Below are positions 43,946 through 53,335 of a stretch of 64,000 nucleotides of DNA, one piece after another (the first letter of the stretch is position 1; the number at the start of each line of letters is the position of its first letter). The position numbers and the translations under genes are program-made. Under the pieces are notes generated by a model that saw nothing but the letters and a program-made list of their open reading frames with translations, ran no database searches and was not told the DNA's origin. Source of the stretch: Endozoicomonas montiporae CL-33 (lineage in GTDB: Bacteria; Pseudomonadota; Gammaproteobacteria; Pseudomonadales; Endozoicomonadaceae); contig NZ_CP013251.1 of the NCBI RefSeq assembly GCF_001583435.1, positions 2,501,617-2,565,616 on the forward strand, in the 5' to 3' direction.

Positions 43946-44356
43946 ATGAAAATTGAAGAAATTCAAGTTGGTATGTCAGCATCTTATTCGCAGACTATTA
44001 CTGATGCAGATATCAAGGGGTATGCAGGTATCTCTGGTGATAACAATCCTGTTCATATGGATAGAGATTATGCTGAAGAATCACGATTCGGTCGAAGAAT
44101 TGCGCATGGATTAATTTCTGCTGGTTTTTTTTCTGCACTTTTTGGTACTAAGCTTCCTGGCCCTGGTTGCGTATATGTTTCACAGAGTTTAAATTTTAAG
44201 AGACCTGTTTATATAGATGATACAGTAGCTGCAATCGTAACAGTTAAAGAAATTGATCTAGCTAAACAACGTGTTTATTTTGATACTGTTTGCAAAGTGA
44301 AAAATAAAATTGTAATTAGTGGAGACGCTGAGATATACATCCCTAAAGATAAATAA
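43946..44356 (+). CDS. MaoC-like hydratase, PhaJ type
   Basis: The 136-residue hot-dog fold protein has the (R)-specific enoyl-CoA hydratase motif: D in YAGISGDNNPVHMD, then RIAHGLISAGFFSALFG. PhaJ-type enzymes turn crotonyl-CoA into (R)-3-hydroxybutyryl-CoA. It lies between the PglD-type acyltransferase and the aminotransferase, so it may supply a hydroxyacyl group for N-acylation. That link is an inference. The gene is AT-rich, like those before it. Confidence 0.85.
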   Translation: MKIEEIQVGMSASYSQTITDADIKGYAGISGDNNPVHMDRDYAEESRFGRRIAHGLISAGFFSALFGTKLPGPGCVYVSQSLNFKRPVYIDDTVAAIVTVKEIDLAKQRVYFDTVCKVKNKIVISGDAEIYIPKDK

Positions 44357-44424
44357 GTTGAGTAGTCTTAAACTATTTTCACCTTTATAAGCGATATTAC
44401 CGAATTTAGATTAATTATTAAATT

Positions 44425-45603
44425 ATGCCTAATCCTCAGTTTACTTCATGGCCGTCTTTTTCCAAAGAAGAGGCCAAAACAGTATCTAATCTTTTGCTAT
44501 CTAATCGAGTCAACTACTGGACAGGCACCGAAGGTCGTGAATTCGAGAAAGAATTCGCCCAATTCAGCCAAACCGAATACGCCGTAGCGGTTGCCAATGG
44601 AACATTGGCGCTTGATCTCGCCCTGAAAGCACTGACCATTGGCGCCAATGATGAGGTGATTGTTACCTCCAGAACATTTCTTGCCTCTGCCAGCTCTATT
44701 GTGACAGCAGGTGCTACACCCGTTTTCGCTGATGTTGATCCTGATTCACAGAACGTGACTGCTGAATCCATTAAAAAGGTGTTTACTGATAAAACCAGAG
44801 CGATTATCTGTGTGCATCTGGCTGGCTGGCCTTGTGAAATGGACGACATTATGAGTCTGGCTAAAGAGCATGAGCTTTATGTTATTGAAGACTGCGCACA
44901 GGCGCATGGTGCCAAATATAAAGGCCGATCTGTCGGTAGTATTGGTCATATCGGTGCCTGGTCTTTCTGTCAGGATAAGATTATGACGACAGGTGGTGAA
45001 GGAGGCATGGTCACCACCAATGACCCGGAGTTATGGAAAGCCATGTGGTCTTATAAAGATCACGGAAAATCCTATGATGCTGTTTACAACAAGCAGCACC
45101 CTCCGGGATTTCGCTGGTTACATGAATCCTTTGGCACAAACTGGCGTTTGACTGAAATGCAATCTGCCATTGGGCGTATTCAATTGACACGTATGCCGGA
45201 ATGGTCTGCTAATAGACAACAGAATGCTGCACGTATAAATGATGTGTGTCGTGCGTTTTCTGCACTAAGAGTGCCTCAGGTTCCTGATTATATCGAGCAT
45301 GCCTGTTACAAGCATTACGTGTTCGTTCGCCCTGAGAAACTGAAGCCGGGTTGGAGTCGTGACCGCATTGTTGATGAGATTGTAAAACTCGGTGTTCCCT
45401 GCTTTCAAGGCTCCTGCTCGGAAGTTTATCTGGAAAAAGCCTTTGATAATACGGGTTTTAGACCCGAGCAGCGCCTGCCTGTTGCCAAGGAACTGGGCGA
45501 AACCAGCCTGATGTTTTTGGTTCACCCAACGTTAACCGATTCTGAAATAGAAAAAACCTGCTCAGCAATTGCTCAGGTGATGACTTTGGCAAGCCTTGTT
45601 TAA
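44425..45603 (+). CDS. DegT/DnrJ/EryC1/StrS aminotransferase (PglE-like)
   Basis: PLP-dependent sugar aminotransferase with the IEDCAQAHGAKYKG segment and the Lys in WSFCQDKIMTTGGEGG that forms the aldimine. The length is 392 residues. It would aminate the 4-keto sugar made by the neighbouring dehydratase. The base composition returns to that of the host chromosome from this gene onward, in contrast to the AT-rich genes before it. Confidence 0.92.
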   Translation: MPNPQFTSWPSFSKEEAKTVSNLLLSNRVNYWTGTEGREFEKEFAQFSQTEYAVAVANGTLALDLALKALTIGANDEVIVTSRTFLASASSIVTAGATPVFADVDPDSQNVTAESIKKVFTDKTRAIICVHLAGWPCEMDDIMSLAKEHELYVIEDCAQAHGAKYKGRSVGSIGHIGAWSFCQDKIMTTGGEGGMVTTNDPELWKAMWSYKDHGKSYDAVYNKQHPPGFRWLHESFGTNWRLTEMQSAIGRIQLTRMPEWSANRQQNAARINDVCRAFSALRVPQVPDYIEHACYKHYVFVRPEKLKPGWSRDRIVDEIVKLGVPCFQGSCSEVYLEKAFDNTGFRPEQRLPVAKELGETSLMFLVHPTLTDSEIEKTCSAIAQVMTLASLV

Positions 45604-45625
45604 AAAAAATCATTCAGGAGCCGCT

Positions 45626-47653
45626 GTGAGAGAAACAATACTTGGCTTTTCCAAAGTTAAGAAACGACTGCTAACCCTTGGAATTGACACTTTATTAATC
45701 TGCTTTTCCCTTGCACTGGCTTTTTGTCTCAGGGTAGGCGTCGAAGGGTGGCTATTTCGGTTTTTTGATGTCTATCTCAAATCTTGTTTAGTCGCTATCT
45801 TGATTGCCTTACCTGTCTATATCCGGATGGGGCTTTATCGTGCGGTTTTGCGTTATATGGGACCGCAGGTGTCGTTTACCATTTTCAGGGCATCCTTGAT
45901 TGCTTTTGCCGGGTTCACATTGGTCCAGTCAGCAACAGGCCTTGATGTACCAAGAAGCATTCCAGTGCTTTACTGGCTGATATCAGCTTCCCTTCTTGGG
46001 TTAAGTCGCTATGCTGCAAGATACTGGCTTCTTGGCTATCGCTTGCGCGATATTTTGCTGTCTCCGGTTGCGTACGAAAAAATTTCTTCCAGAAGTCAGC
46101 AGGGCAAACCCATAGCCATATACGGCGCAGGCTCTGCAGGCGTTCAGCTGGTTAAGGTGCTCGAACATTCCAAAGAATATCGCCCTGTTGCTTTTCTAGA
46201 TGACAATAACGGCTTGAAAGGGCGAGTCGTTTCCGGAAAACCCATTTACCAACCGTCACAACTCAATGCAATGGTGATGGATACGGGGGTTCAGGAAGTG
46301 TTGCTGGCGATACCTTCGGTCTCCCGCAAACGCCGAACCGAGATAGTGAAAAGTCTTGAATCATTCGGCCTGCCTATCAAAACCATGCCCGACCTGCAGG
46401 ATCTGACGTCCGGACGTCTTAAAATTCAGGACGTGCAGGAGATTGATATTGCTGATGTATTGGGCAGGGAAGAAGTAAAACCTATCCCTGAACTGATTGC
46501 CAAACATATTACCGGTCAGGTGGTGATGGTCACCGGGGCAGGTGGTTCAATTGGTTCTGAAATGCTCAGGCAGGCTTTGCAAAGACAGCCTAAGGCCATC
46601 ATTTTATTTGAGCATTCTGAATACAATCTTTATGCCATTGATCAGGAGTTGCAAAAGACCATTCGAACCAATGGCATCAATACCAAGGTGATTTCGGTAT
46701 TGGGCTCCATCACCGACCCTGCCAGACTGCTGGATGTTATGAAGACCTACAAGGTCGATACGCTTTATCATGCCGCCGCTTATAAGCATGTGCCCATTGT
46801 TCAGTACAACGTTTCTCAGGGTTTGAAGAATAATGTTCTGGGTACTTTGTATACGGCTCAGGCCGCTATTGCATCAGGCGTTAAGCACTTTGTTCTTATT
46901 TCAACGGACAAAGCGGTCAGGCCGACGAATGTGATGGGCGCTTCCAAGAGGCTGGCAGAAATGGTCTTACAGGCTCTAAGTAACGAACGTCTTCTGACGT
47001 TTTATCATGCTGAGAAGTTTGGCCTTGGCGATCATGACCTTATTAGCAGTAAAACCAACTTTTCCATGGTTCGCTTTGGTAATGTACTGGGTTCCAGTGG
47101 TTCGGTCATACCGGTTTTTCGTGAACAGATCCGGACGGGGGGCCCGATCACTGTGACTCATCCGGATATCAATCGCTTCTTTATGACTATCCCTGAAGCG
47201 GCACAGCTGGTGATTCAGGCCGGTGCCATGAGTAAGGGTGGTGATGTGTTTGTTCTGGAGATGGGAGAGCCGGTTAAAATTGTTGATCTGGCTAAGCGTA
47301 TGGTTTCACTGTCGGGATTAACGATTCGGGATGAGTCGAATCCGGAGGGTGATATCCGCATTATGTATACAGGCCTGCGACCCGGTGAAAAACTTTATGA
47401 AGAGCTGCTGATTGGCGACAATGTCACAGAAACCCAGCACCCATTAATCTGTCGTGCAGAGGAAGAGATGATTGCCTGGGCTGATCTCAGACAGGTTCTT
47501 GATAAGATTAACCAGACTCTGGAAGAGCATCGATACAAAACAACCAGTGAGCTGTTGCTGAGGTATGTGAATGGTTATGCGCCCAGTGATAAAGTGGTGG
47601 ACTGGCTGTATCAGCAATCTTTGCATAAGGCTGATGTAGACAATGTGGCCTGA
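45626..47653 (+). CDS. Membrane-bound nucleoside-diphosphate-sugar 4,6-dehydratase (WbpM/CapD/PglF type)
   Basis: Four N-terminal membrane segments (about residues 12-150) are followed by a Rossmann domain (YGAGSAGVQLVKVLEHS) and a second SDR domain with GAGGSIGSEMLRQAL. The active site has STDKAVRPTNVMGASKRLAE, the form where Met/Lys replace Tyr-x3-Lys. The length is 675 residues. The GTG at 45626 follows CAGGAG; the upstream TTG at 45596 lacks a site. It would convert UDP-GlcNAc to the 4-keto-6-deoxy sugar for QuiNAc or bacillosamine. Confidence 0.93.
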   Translation: MRETILGFSKVKKRLLTLGIDTLLICFSLALAFCLRVGVEGWLFRFFDVYLKSCLVAILIALPVYIRMGLYRAVLRYMGPQVSFTIFRASLIAFAGFTLVQSATGLDVPRSIPVLYWLISASLLGLSRYAARYWLLGYRLRDILLSPVAYEKISSRSQQGKPIAIYGAGSAGVQLVKVLEHSKEYRPVAFLDDNNGLKGRVVSGKPIYQPSQLNAMVMDTGVQEVLLAIPSVSRKRRTEIVKSLESFGLPIKTMPDLQDLTSGRLKIQDVQEIDIADVLGREEVKPIPELIAKHITGQVVMVTGAGGSIGSEMLRQALQRQPKAIILFEHSEYNLYAIDQELQKTIRTNGINTKVISVLGSITDPARLLDVMKTYKVDTLYHAAAYKHVPIVQYNVSQGLKNNVLGTLYTAQAAIASGVKHFVLISTDKAVRPTNVMGASKRLAEMVLQALSNERLLTFYHAEKFGLGDHDLISSKTNFSMVRFGNVLGSSGSVIPVFREQIRTGGPITVTHPDINRFFMTIPEAAQLVIQAGAMSKGGDVFVLEMGEPVKIVDLAKRMVSLSGLTIRDESNPEGDIRIMYTGLRPGEKLYEELLIGDNVTETQHPLICRAEEEMIAWADLRQVLDKINQTLEEHRYKTTSELLLRYVNGYAPSDKVVDWLYQQSLHKADVDNVA

Positions 47654-47770
47654 TTTTTGCCTTTAAAGATTCTGTGAATCAGGATAAAGGCAACACTTTA
47701 GCCTGTTTTATTCTGAACTATTTATTGTACTATTGCTCTAAGTAGGTTATCTCAAGATTTCAGGACACCC

Positions 47771-48595
47771 ATGATCAAAAAATGCCTCTTCCCCGCTGCT
47801 GGCTATGGAACGCGCTTCCTGCCTGCCACCAAGTCGATGCCCAAGGAAATGATGCCGATCGTCAGCAAGCCGCTGATTGAATACGGTGTTGAGGAAGCCC
47901 TCGAAGCGGGTATGTCCGATATTTGCATTGTGACCGGTCGGGGCAAGCGTGCGCTGGAAGATCACTTTGATGCCAACTATGAACTGGAACATCAGATTTC
48001 CGGTTCTTCGAAGGAAGAGTTGTTGACGGGGATTCGCAGAATCATCGACGAATGCACATTCTCTTATACCCGTCAGAGGGAAATGAAAGGCCTGGGGCAT
48101 GCCATTCTGACCGGGCAGACTCTGGTGGGTGATCAGCCGTTTGGTGTGGTTCTGGCCGATGATCTCTGTATTAATACGGAAGGTGCTGGCGTACTGTCGC
48201 AGATGGCGCAGCTGTACCAGCAGTTTCGCTGCAGCATTGTCGCAGTGATGGAAGTGCCGGAAGATGAGGTGCATAAGTACGGTGTTATTTCCGGTCAGGC
48301 GATTTCCGATGATCTGATTCGGGTTGAGACCATGGTTGAAAAGCCAGCCAAAGAAGATGCGCCCAGTAATCTTGCCATTATTGGCCGTTACATTCTGACA
48401 CCGGATATTTTTGATCTGATTACCGATACTCAGCCGGGTAAGGGTGGTGAAGTGCAGATTACTGATGCCCTGATGGCGCAGGCAGAACGCGGTTGTGTGT
48501 TGGCCTACAAGTTCAAGGGGCAACGGTTTGACTGCGGCAGTATTGAAGGTTTTATTAAAGCCACGAATTACTGCTATGATGAGTTCCGCAAGTAA
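47771..48595 (+). CDS. galU: UTP-glucose-1-phosphate uridylyltransferase GalU
   Basis: The nucleotidyltransferase signature AGYGTRFLPATKSMPKEMMP starts at residue 9 and the metal-binding GVVLADDLCI follows. The length of 274 residues is typical. It makes UDP-glucose for surface polysaccharides and other pathways. A strong terminator follows. The 117 bp before it hold no clear promoter. Confidence 0.95.
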   Translation: MIKKCLFPAAGYGTRFLPATKSMPKEMMPIVSKPLIEYGVEEALEAGMSDICIVTGRGKRALEDHFDANYELEHQISGSSKEELLTGIRRIIDECTFSYTRQREMKGLGHAILTGQTLVGDQPFGVVLADDLCINTEGAGVLSQMAQLYQQFRCSIVAVMEVPEDEVHKYGVISGQAISDDLIRVETMVEKPAKEDAPSNLAIIGRYILTPDIFDLITDTQPGKGGEVQITDALMAQAERGCVLAYKFKGQRFDCGSIEGFIKATNYCYDEFRK

Positions 48596-48642
48596 CTGAT
48601 CGTTTATTCTGAGTCAGTAGTAAACGACTATAAACGTTAATT

Positions 48643-48684
48643 AAAAAGGCATACAGGCGCAGTTTGCATCTGTATGCCTTTTTT
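48643..48684. terminator. Terminator after galU
   Basis: A 14-base perfect inverted repeat, AAAAAGGCATACAG with CTGTATGCCTTTTT, followed by T residues. Confidence 0.92.
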
Positions 48685-48728
48685 ATTGTCTGTCTTTTTT
48701 GTTCAAGAATGTGTAGTACTTAATCATT

Positions 48729-49526
48729 ATGGATGCTGTTCAAATAACTGTCCTTGCCCTGATTCAGGGCATTACCGAGTTTTTGCCCATTTCCAGCTCG
48801 GGGCATTTGATTCTTCCGGCCCAGTTACTGGGCTGGCAGGATCAGGGTATTGCCTTTGACGCGGCAGTGCATATTGGTACTTTGGTGGCGGTGATGTTGT
48901 ATTTCCGCAAGGATATCTGGTTACTGATCCGTGACTGGACGTTATCACTGGCAGGGAAAGGTACGACGGAATACAGTCGAATGGCCTGGTATGTTGGTCT
49001 GGCGACATTTCCTGCCGTGATCTTCGGGCTTCTGTTAAAGATGTATGGTATCGATGAAGCCATGCGTTCCACTCACGTTATTATTGCAACCACATTAATT
49101 TTTGGCACATTGATGGGGGTCGCTGACTATTTTGGCAAACGTACGACAGAGATGTCCGGTATGACCCTGAAGTCAGCCATGATGATCGGTTTTGCTCAGG
49201 CCATTGCGCTGATTCCCGGTACTTCACGCTCAGGCATTACCATCACAGCAGCACTGATGCTGGGCTTCAAGCGCGAGGTGGCAGCAAGGTTTTCATTTCT
49301 GCTGTCGATTCCAGTGACCATGGGAGCCAGCCTGCTGGTGATTCTGGATCTGGTGAAGTCTACAGAAGTGGTGATCTGGAGTGAGTTGATAGCAGGGGCT
49401 TTGATTTCCGGTGTCAGTGCCATGCTGTGTATTCACTTTTTCCTGGGCATGATCAGTCGCGCAGGATTGATGCCCTTTGTGATTTATCGATTGTTACTGG
49501 CCGTGGTGTTGTTAATCATTATTTAA
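48729..49526 (+). CDS. uppP: Undecaprenyl-diphosphatase UppP (BacA)
   Basis: The family signature near the N-terminus (ALIQGITEFLPISSSGHLIL) and the PGTSRSGITITAAL loop are both present, in a protein of 265 residues with about eight membrane segments. It dephosphorylates undecaprenyl pyrophosphate, the lipid carrier used for peptidoglycan and for the polysaccharide made upstream. Confidence 0.95.
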   Translation: MDAVQITVLALIQGITEFLPISSSGHLILPAQLLGWQDQGIAFDAAVHIGTLVAVMLYFRKDIWLLIRDWTLSLAGKGTTEYSRMAWYVGLATFPAVIFGLLLKMYGIDEAMRSTHVIIATTLIFGTLMGVADYFGKRTTEMSGMTLKSAMMIGFAQAIALIPGTSRSGITITAALMLGFKREVAARFSFLLSIPVTMGASLLVILDLVKSTEVVIWSELIAGALISGVSAMLCIHFFLGMISRAGLMPFVIYRLLLAVVLLIII

Positions 49527-49544
49527 CTGCTGCTCCTTCCTGAT

Positions 49545-49580
49545 AAAAGCTCTGCCTGTTTGTTCGGGCAGGGCTTTTTT
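49545..49580 (+). terminator. Terminator after uppP
   Basis: AAAAGCTCTGCC pairs with GGCAGGGCTTTT with one wobble, followed by more T residues. The AT-rich stretch to 49749 has no gene. Confidence 0.82.
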
Positions 49581-49749
49581 TGTGTCTGAATGTGGTATAA
49601 ACCGAAAAAATTGATAATAGATAGTTAAATTATGAATCATTTATTAGTTAAAATCTGAACAAAAAACGTGCAATTCCCGCTATTCGTTCATTTATTAAAC
49701 AATTATTCTTCTGCTTAGTTTTTGGACACGAATGTCAATGAGGTAATGA

Positions 49750-50430
49750 ATGAACTCACTCGATGAGCAGAGGGTAACGATTGGGAATTATATAGCACTG
49801 GCGTTTGCTATTCTGTTTTTTTCCGGATTGTTTCAGTCCGCCGAATGGTATGGAGTGTTTGATTTCACCACTCTGAATGGCACCTTCGGTAGCATCATGG
49901 ACGGAGGTTCTTTTCGTGGTACGGGCGGTGACGGAGCCCGCGATGGCTTTATCTTTGCTTTGACAATTGTTCCTACCTGTATGTTTGCCATGGGTGTGAT
50001 TAATGTTCTGGAACACTTTGGTGCGCTGAGAGCGGCACGTACTCTGCTGACGCCTCTGATGCGACCACTGATGGGCCTGCCAGGTATTTCTGCGCTGGCG
50101 TTTATCGGTTCTTTGCAGAATGTTGATATTGGTTCCAGCATGACCAAAGAATTGCTGGATCGCGGTGAACTGACAGACGATGAAGGCAGTATCTTCACTG
50201 CATTCCAGTTTATTGGCGGCGGTATGCTGGTGAACTTCTTCAGCTCTGGCGCGGTGATGTTCACGCTGACAAATCCGGATGGCTCTATTGCTGCGCCAAC
50301 CAGCCTTGGTCTGGCGATCATGGTGATCTTTGTACTGAAAATTCTGGGTGCAAACATGATGCGTCTGTACCTGAAAATGATGGGTAACAAATACTCCGTA
50401 CCCGTAATGATGCAAGGGCAGGTGGCATAA
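49750..50430 (+). CDS. yjiH: YjiH-like nucleoside-recognition (Gate) membrane protein
   Basis: The 226-residue membrane protein has six or so hydrophobic segments and the Gate-domain stretch FIFALTIVPTCMFAMGVINV. Length and pairing with the next 153-residue gene match E. coli yjiH and yjiG. The transported substrate is unknown. It is the first gene of a two-gene operon. Confidence 0.78.
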   Translation: MNSLDEQRVTIGNYIALAFAILFFSGLFQSAEWYGVFDFTTLNGTFGSIMDGGSFRGTGGDGARDGFIFALTIVPTCMFAMGVINVLEHFGALRAARTLLTPLMRPLMGLPGISALAFIGSLQNVDIGSSMTKELLDRGELTDDEGSIFTAFQFIGGGMLVNFFSSGAVMFTLTNPDGSIAAPTSLGLAIMVIFVLKILGANMMRLYLKMMGNKYSVPVMMQGQVA

Positions 50431-50432
50431 TC

Positions 50433-50894
50433 ATGGCTGAAGCAAGCAAGAAAATGATCACCGATATTTTTGTGGAAGGTGCCCGCAAAGGCTGGAATGC
50501 CGGTGCGATGAGCATCATCCCGAATATCATGATGGCGTTCATTCTGATCAAAGCTCTGAACGTGACCGGTGCTCTGAGTGTTCTGGGTATTCTGTTTGAA
50601 CCCATGATGACCCTGGTCGGGTTGCCGGGTGAAGGTGCTGCGGTTCTGATGGGCGCACTGATGTCCATGGGTGGCGGAGTTGGTATTCTGGTGGGGCTGT
50701 TTTCAGAAGGATTATTAGCCGGTGAGCATATTTCCATTCTGGCGCCGGCCATTTACCTGATGGGCTCTCCGGCTCAGTATGTTGGTCGTATTCTGGGCGT
50801 TGTTGGCACTAAAGGCAGCCTGTACCCGGTGATGATTGCTATTGGTATTATTAACGCGTTCATTGCCATGTTCCTGATGAATCTTTTCGTCTGA
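50433..50894 (+). CDS. yjiG: YjiG-like (SpmB-like) membrane protein
   Basis: The 153-residue protein has four hydrophobic segments with MSIIPNIMMAFILIKALNVT and a Gly-rich MGALMSMGGGVGILVGLF. It starts two bases after the yjiH stop and equals E. coli YjiG in length. YjiH and YjiG probably work together. Confidence 0.78.
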   Translation: MAEASKKMITDIFVEGARKGWNAGAMSIIPNIMMAFILIKALNVTGALSVLGILFEPMMTLVGLPGEGAAVLMGALMSMGGGVGILVGLFSEGLLAGEHISILAPAIYLMGSPAQYVGRILGVVGTKGSLYPVMIAIGIINAFIAMFLMNLFV

Positions 50895-50964
50895 AACTCA
50901 CCTGCATCAGCCGGTCATACTATTAAGCCGGTCATACTATTAAAAGGTGCATCGGATAAATATC

Positions 50965-50997
50965 AAAAAGCCAGCTGTGTAGTGCAGCTGGCTTTTT
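50965..50997. terminator. Terminator after yjiG
   Basis: AAAAAGCCAGCTG pairs perfectly with CAGCTGGCTTTTT around a short loop. Confidence 0.92.
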
Positions 50998-51285
50998 GAT
51001 TTTTTACCACGTTTGACCGTCACGAAACCTGCATCAGGCGCAAGTTGTGTGAGCGTTTTCCCCATTGTAATTTTTTTACCCTGTTACTAAGCTAGCCTTT
51101 TGTACCGATTAACCTCTTAAGCTTTAATGGCTGCGTTGTAATACATGACTGACTCTTCTATCAAATTTATAGCCACTGATATGGACAGAACCCTGCTGGA
51201 TGAACAGGGTCAGCTGGATGCTACTTTTTTTGACCTTCATCAGCAGATCGAAGAGAAAGGTATTTTAGGTAGTGGGCCAGAACTG

Positions 51286-51786
51286 TTATATCGCGTGAAT
51301 ATTGACCCCAAACTCAACTTTATTAATCAATAATCCAATAACAATATCGTGCATCTTTTCGAGCTTTGAAAAACAAATTGTCTTTCTGGCCAACCGTTTA
51401 ATCCAAGTCCGAAAATTAAGGTTTTTACGCTCTATCTTCTGAGTGTTTGCTTTACCAATAATATGCATGTTTTCATCAAGGTGTCGCTCATAGGCTCCCC
51501 AATCATCGGTGTAAAATTTATTAATACCAAATGGCTTCAGAAGTGTTTTGAGTTCTTTAAAAACTTCATCTTTCCGTTTTCCGAAAACATAAGCAAGCAC
51601 GGTATTTGTAGCGTGATCAACAGCATACCAAAGCCAGCGTTGGTTCGATTTATCATGAACATACGACCACTGCTCATCTAGCTCAGCCTCTTGGCAGACA
51701 AGCCCTACATGAATAATTGCATCTGACTTGAGATCAATAGTTTGAATATTTGGGTTGACCTTTACCAGACCGCTTTCTTTTTTTTT
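51286..51786 (-). CDS. insB: IS1 transposase InsB part, copy A
   Basis: This is the -1 frame joined to insA at an A-run (nine A then G), giving the InsAB' transposase. It contains the DDE-type core of IS1: DEQWSYVHDK, then FYTDDWGAY and IERKNLNFRTWIKRLARKT. It has no good start of its own; internal starts exist near 51600. Confidence 0.85.
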   Translation of the reverse strand, partial: KKKESGLVKVNPNIQTIDLKSDAIIHVGLVCQEAELDEQWSYVHDKSNQRWLWYAVDHATNTVLAYVFGKRKDEVFKELKTLLKPFGINKFYTDDWGAYERHLDENMHIIGKANTQKIERKNLNFRTWIKRLARKTICFSKLEKMHDIVIGLLINKVEFGVNIHAI

Positions 51787-52043
51787 AGAGTCTTTATTAC
51801 TGTTGTCTTGCTTATTCCGAGTACTTTACTTGTATCCCTGATTCCGCTGCCATTTATTGCCATATCGATGATTTTTTCTTTAACGCCAGGCTCACAGGCC
51901 TTGTAGCGATATTCAAGCATGAAGGTTTTGATTTCACATTTGTCATTACAGCAATAGTATCGTGGAACATCATGAGTGCTGTATCCGAAAGGCCGAACTT
52001 GGTTACTGCCACATGTTGTACAGAGGACTTGCGTAAGGCACAT
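51762..52043 (-). CDS. insA: IS1 protein InsA, copy A
   Basis: The 93-residue protein has a zinc-finger-like N-terminus (CTTCGSNQVRPFG and YYCCNDKC) and a helix-turn-helix (INGSGIRDTSKVLGISKTTV). InsA binds IS1 ends and represses its own promoter. Identical to copy B. Confidence 0.92.
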   Translation of the reverse strand: MCLTQVLCTTCGSNQVRPFGYSTHDVPRYYCCNDKCEIKTFMLEYRYKACEPGVKEKIIDMAINGSGIRDTSKVLGISKTTVIKTLKKKKAVW

Positions 52044-53053
52044 TTTTAAACCGCATTTTTCAAAGTTGCCGAATGTCGTATTTTAGCAGACAGGGCTAGA
52101 ATCACAGAACTGTGCCACTACCGTATTTTATTTGCCGCAGCTTCCGGAAGGCAGTATTACAGCCTCAGGGAAACCTTCGCGCCCATTCGTGACAGAATGC
52201 TATTTATTGCTGAAAATGGCACGCTGGTGATGCACCAGGACAAAGAGTTATACAGCTGTACCATGGACAAGGCGCAGGTTCACCGGATCATTATGGAGGC
52301 CAGACAGGTTGCAGGTGCTCATCTGGTGGTCTGTGGTAAAGAGTCGGCTTATGTTGAGACCTCTGACGAAGTCGCTTTGGAAGAAATCAGCAAGTATTAC
52401 CGTCGTTGTGAAAAGGTTGATGACTTGCTTGCGGTCAATGATGAGTTTATTAAGGTAGCCATCTGCCATTTTGACGGCACCGAACGCCATGTTTATCCTG
52501 TTCTTGAAAAGCAGTTTGGAGAAGAGTGTCAGGTGGTGGTCAGTGGTCAGATCTGGCTGGATTTGATGAACATTGAGGCTTCTAAGGGTAAAGCCATCGA
52601 GTATCTACAGGAAACAATTGGTTTTACCTACGAGCAGACCATGAGTTTTGGTGATTACTTCAACGATATTGAAATGCTGAAGGTCAGCTACCACTCTTAT
52701 GCCATGGAAAACGCTCATGAACAGGTGAAAGGCTTTGCCCGGTTCAACGCGCCCAGTAATGAGGAGTCGGGTGTGTTGCAAATCATCAGGCGATTGCTTG
52801 ATAGCCCGGTATCATTGAGCATTGCATAGAAGTTGTTGTTATAGAGCTGGCCAGTTGCTGATTGGTCGGCCGACTCTCTCTGAATGATCCCTGAAATATG
52901 ATCAGGATCATCATTTCTGGTTTCAAACTGTGGAATGATAAAATCAGGCAAAGAGGGTATAACAATGAAAGAACGGTAGTGGCACAGTTCTGTGATTCTA
53001 GCCCTGTCTGCTAAAATACGACATTCGGCAACTTTGAAAAATGCGGTTTAAAA

Positions 53054-53335
53054 ATGTGCCTTACGCAAGTCCTCTGTACAACATGTGGCAGTAACCAAGT
53101 TCGGCCTTTCGGATACAGCACTCATGATGTTCCACGATACTATTGCTGTAATGACAAATGTGAAATCAAAACCTTCATGCTTGAATATCGCTACAAGGCC
53201 TGTGAGCCTGGCGTTAAAGAAAAAATCATCGATATGGCAATAAATGGCAGCGGAATCAGGGATACAAGTAAAGTACTCGGAATAAGCAAGACAACAGTAA
53301 TAAAGACTCTAAAAAAAAAGAAAGCGGTCTGGTAA
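53054..53335 (+). CDS. insA: IS1 protein InsA, copy B
   Basis: The protein is identical to that at 51762-52043: an N-terminal zinc-finger-like region with paired cysteines and the helix-turn-helix that binds the element ends. It ends just after the A-run used for frameshifting. Confidence 0.92.
   Translation: MCLTQVLCTTCGSNQVRPFGYSTHDVPRYYCCNDKCEIKTFMLEYRYKACEPGVKEKIIDMAINGSGIRDTSKVLGISKTTVIKTLKKKKAVW

Larger units (their letters stand above)
51268..52122 (-). mobile_element. IS1-family insertion sequence, copy A
   Basis: The 855-bp element has ends GGTAGTGGGCCAGAACTGT and, inverted, GGTAGTGGCACAGTTCTGT. It is flanked by the direct repeat GTATTTTA (51260-51267 and 52123-52130). It carries insA and the frameshifted insB frame on the minus strand and is inserted in the HAD gene. 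Its proteins are identical to those of copy B. Confidence 0.93.
51145..52829 (+). pseudogene. Cof-type HAD phosphatase gene interrupted by IS1
   Basis: The first 41 codons (51145-51267) hold the HAD nucleophile motif (FIATDMDRTLL) and the last 233 codons (52131-52829) resume in frame with FAAASGRQ, then SKGKAIEYLQ and the FGDYFNDIEML acidic motif. Deleting the insertion and one copy of its 8-bp duplication restores a 273-residue Cof-like hydrolase. In the DMDGT-type motif Arg replaces Gly. The longer second part may still be translated from an internal start, but without the nucleophile it would be inactive. Confidence 0.85.
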
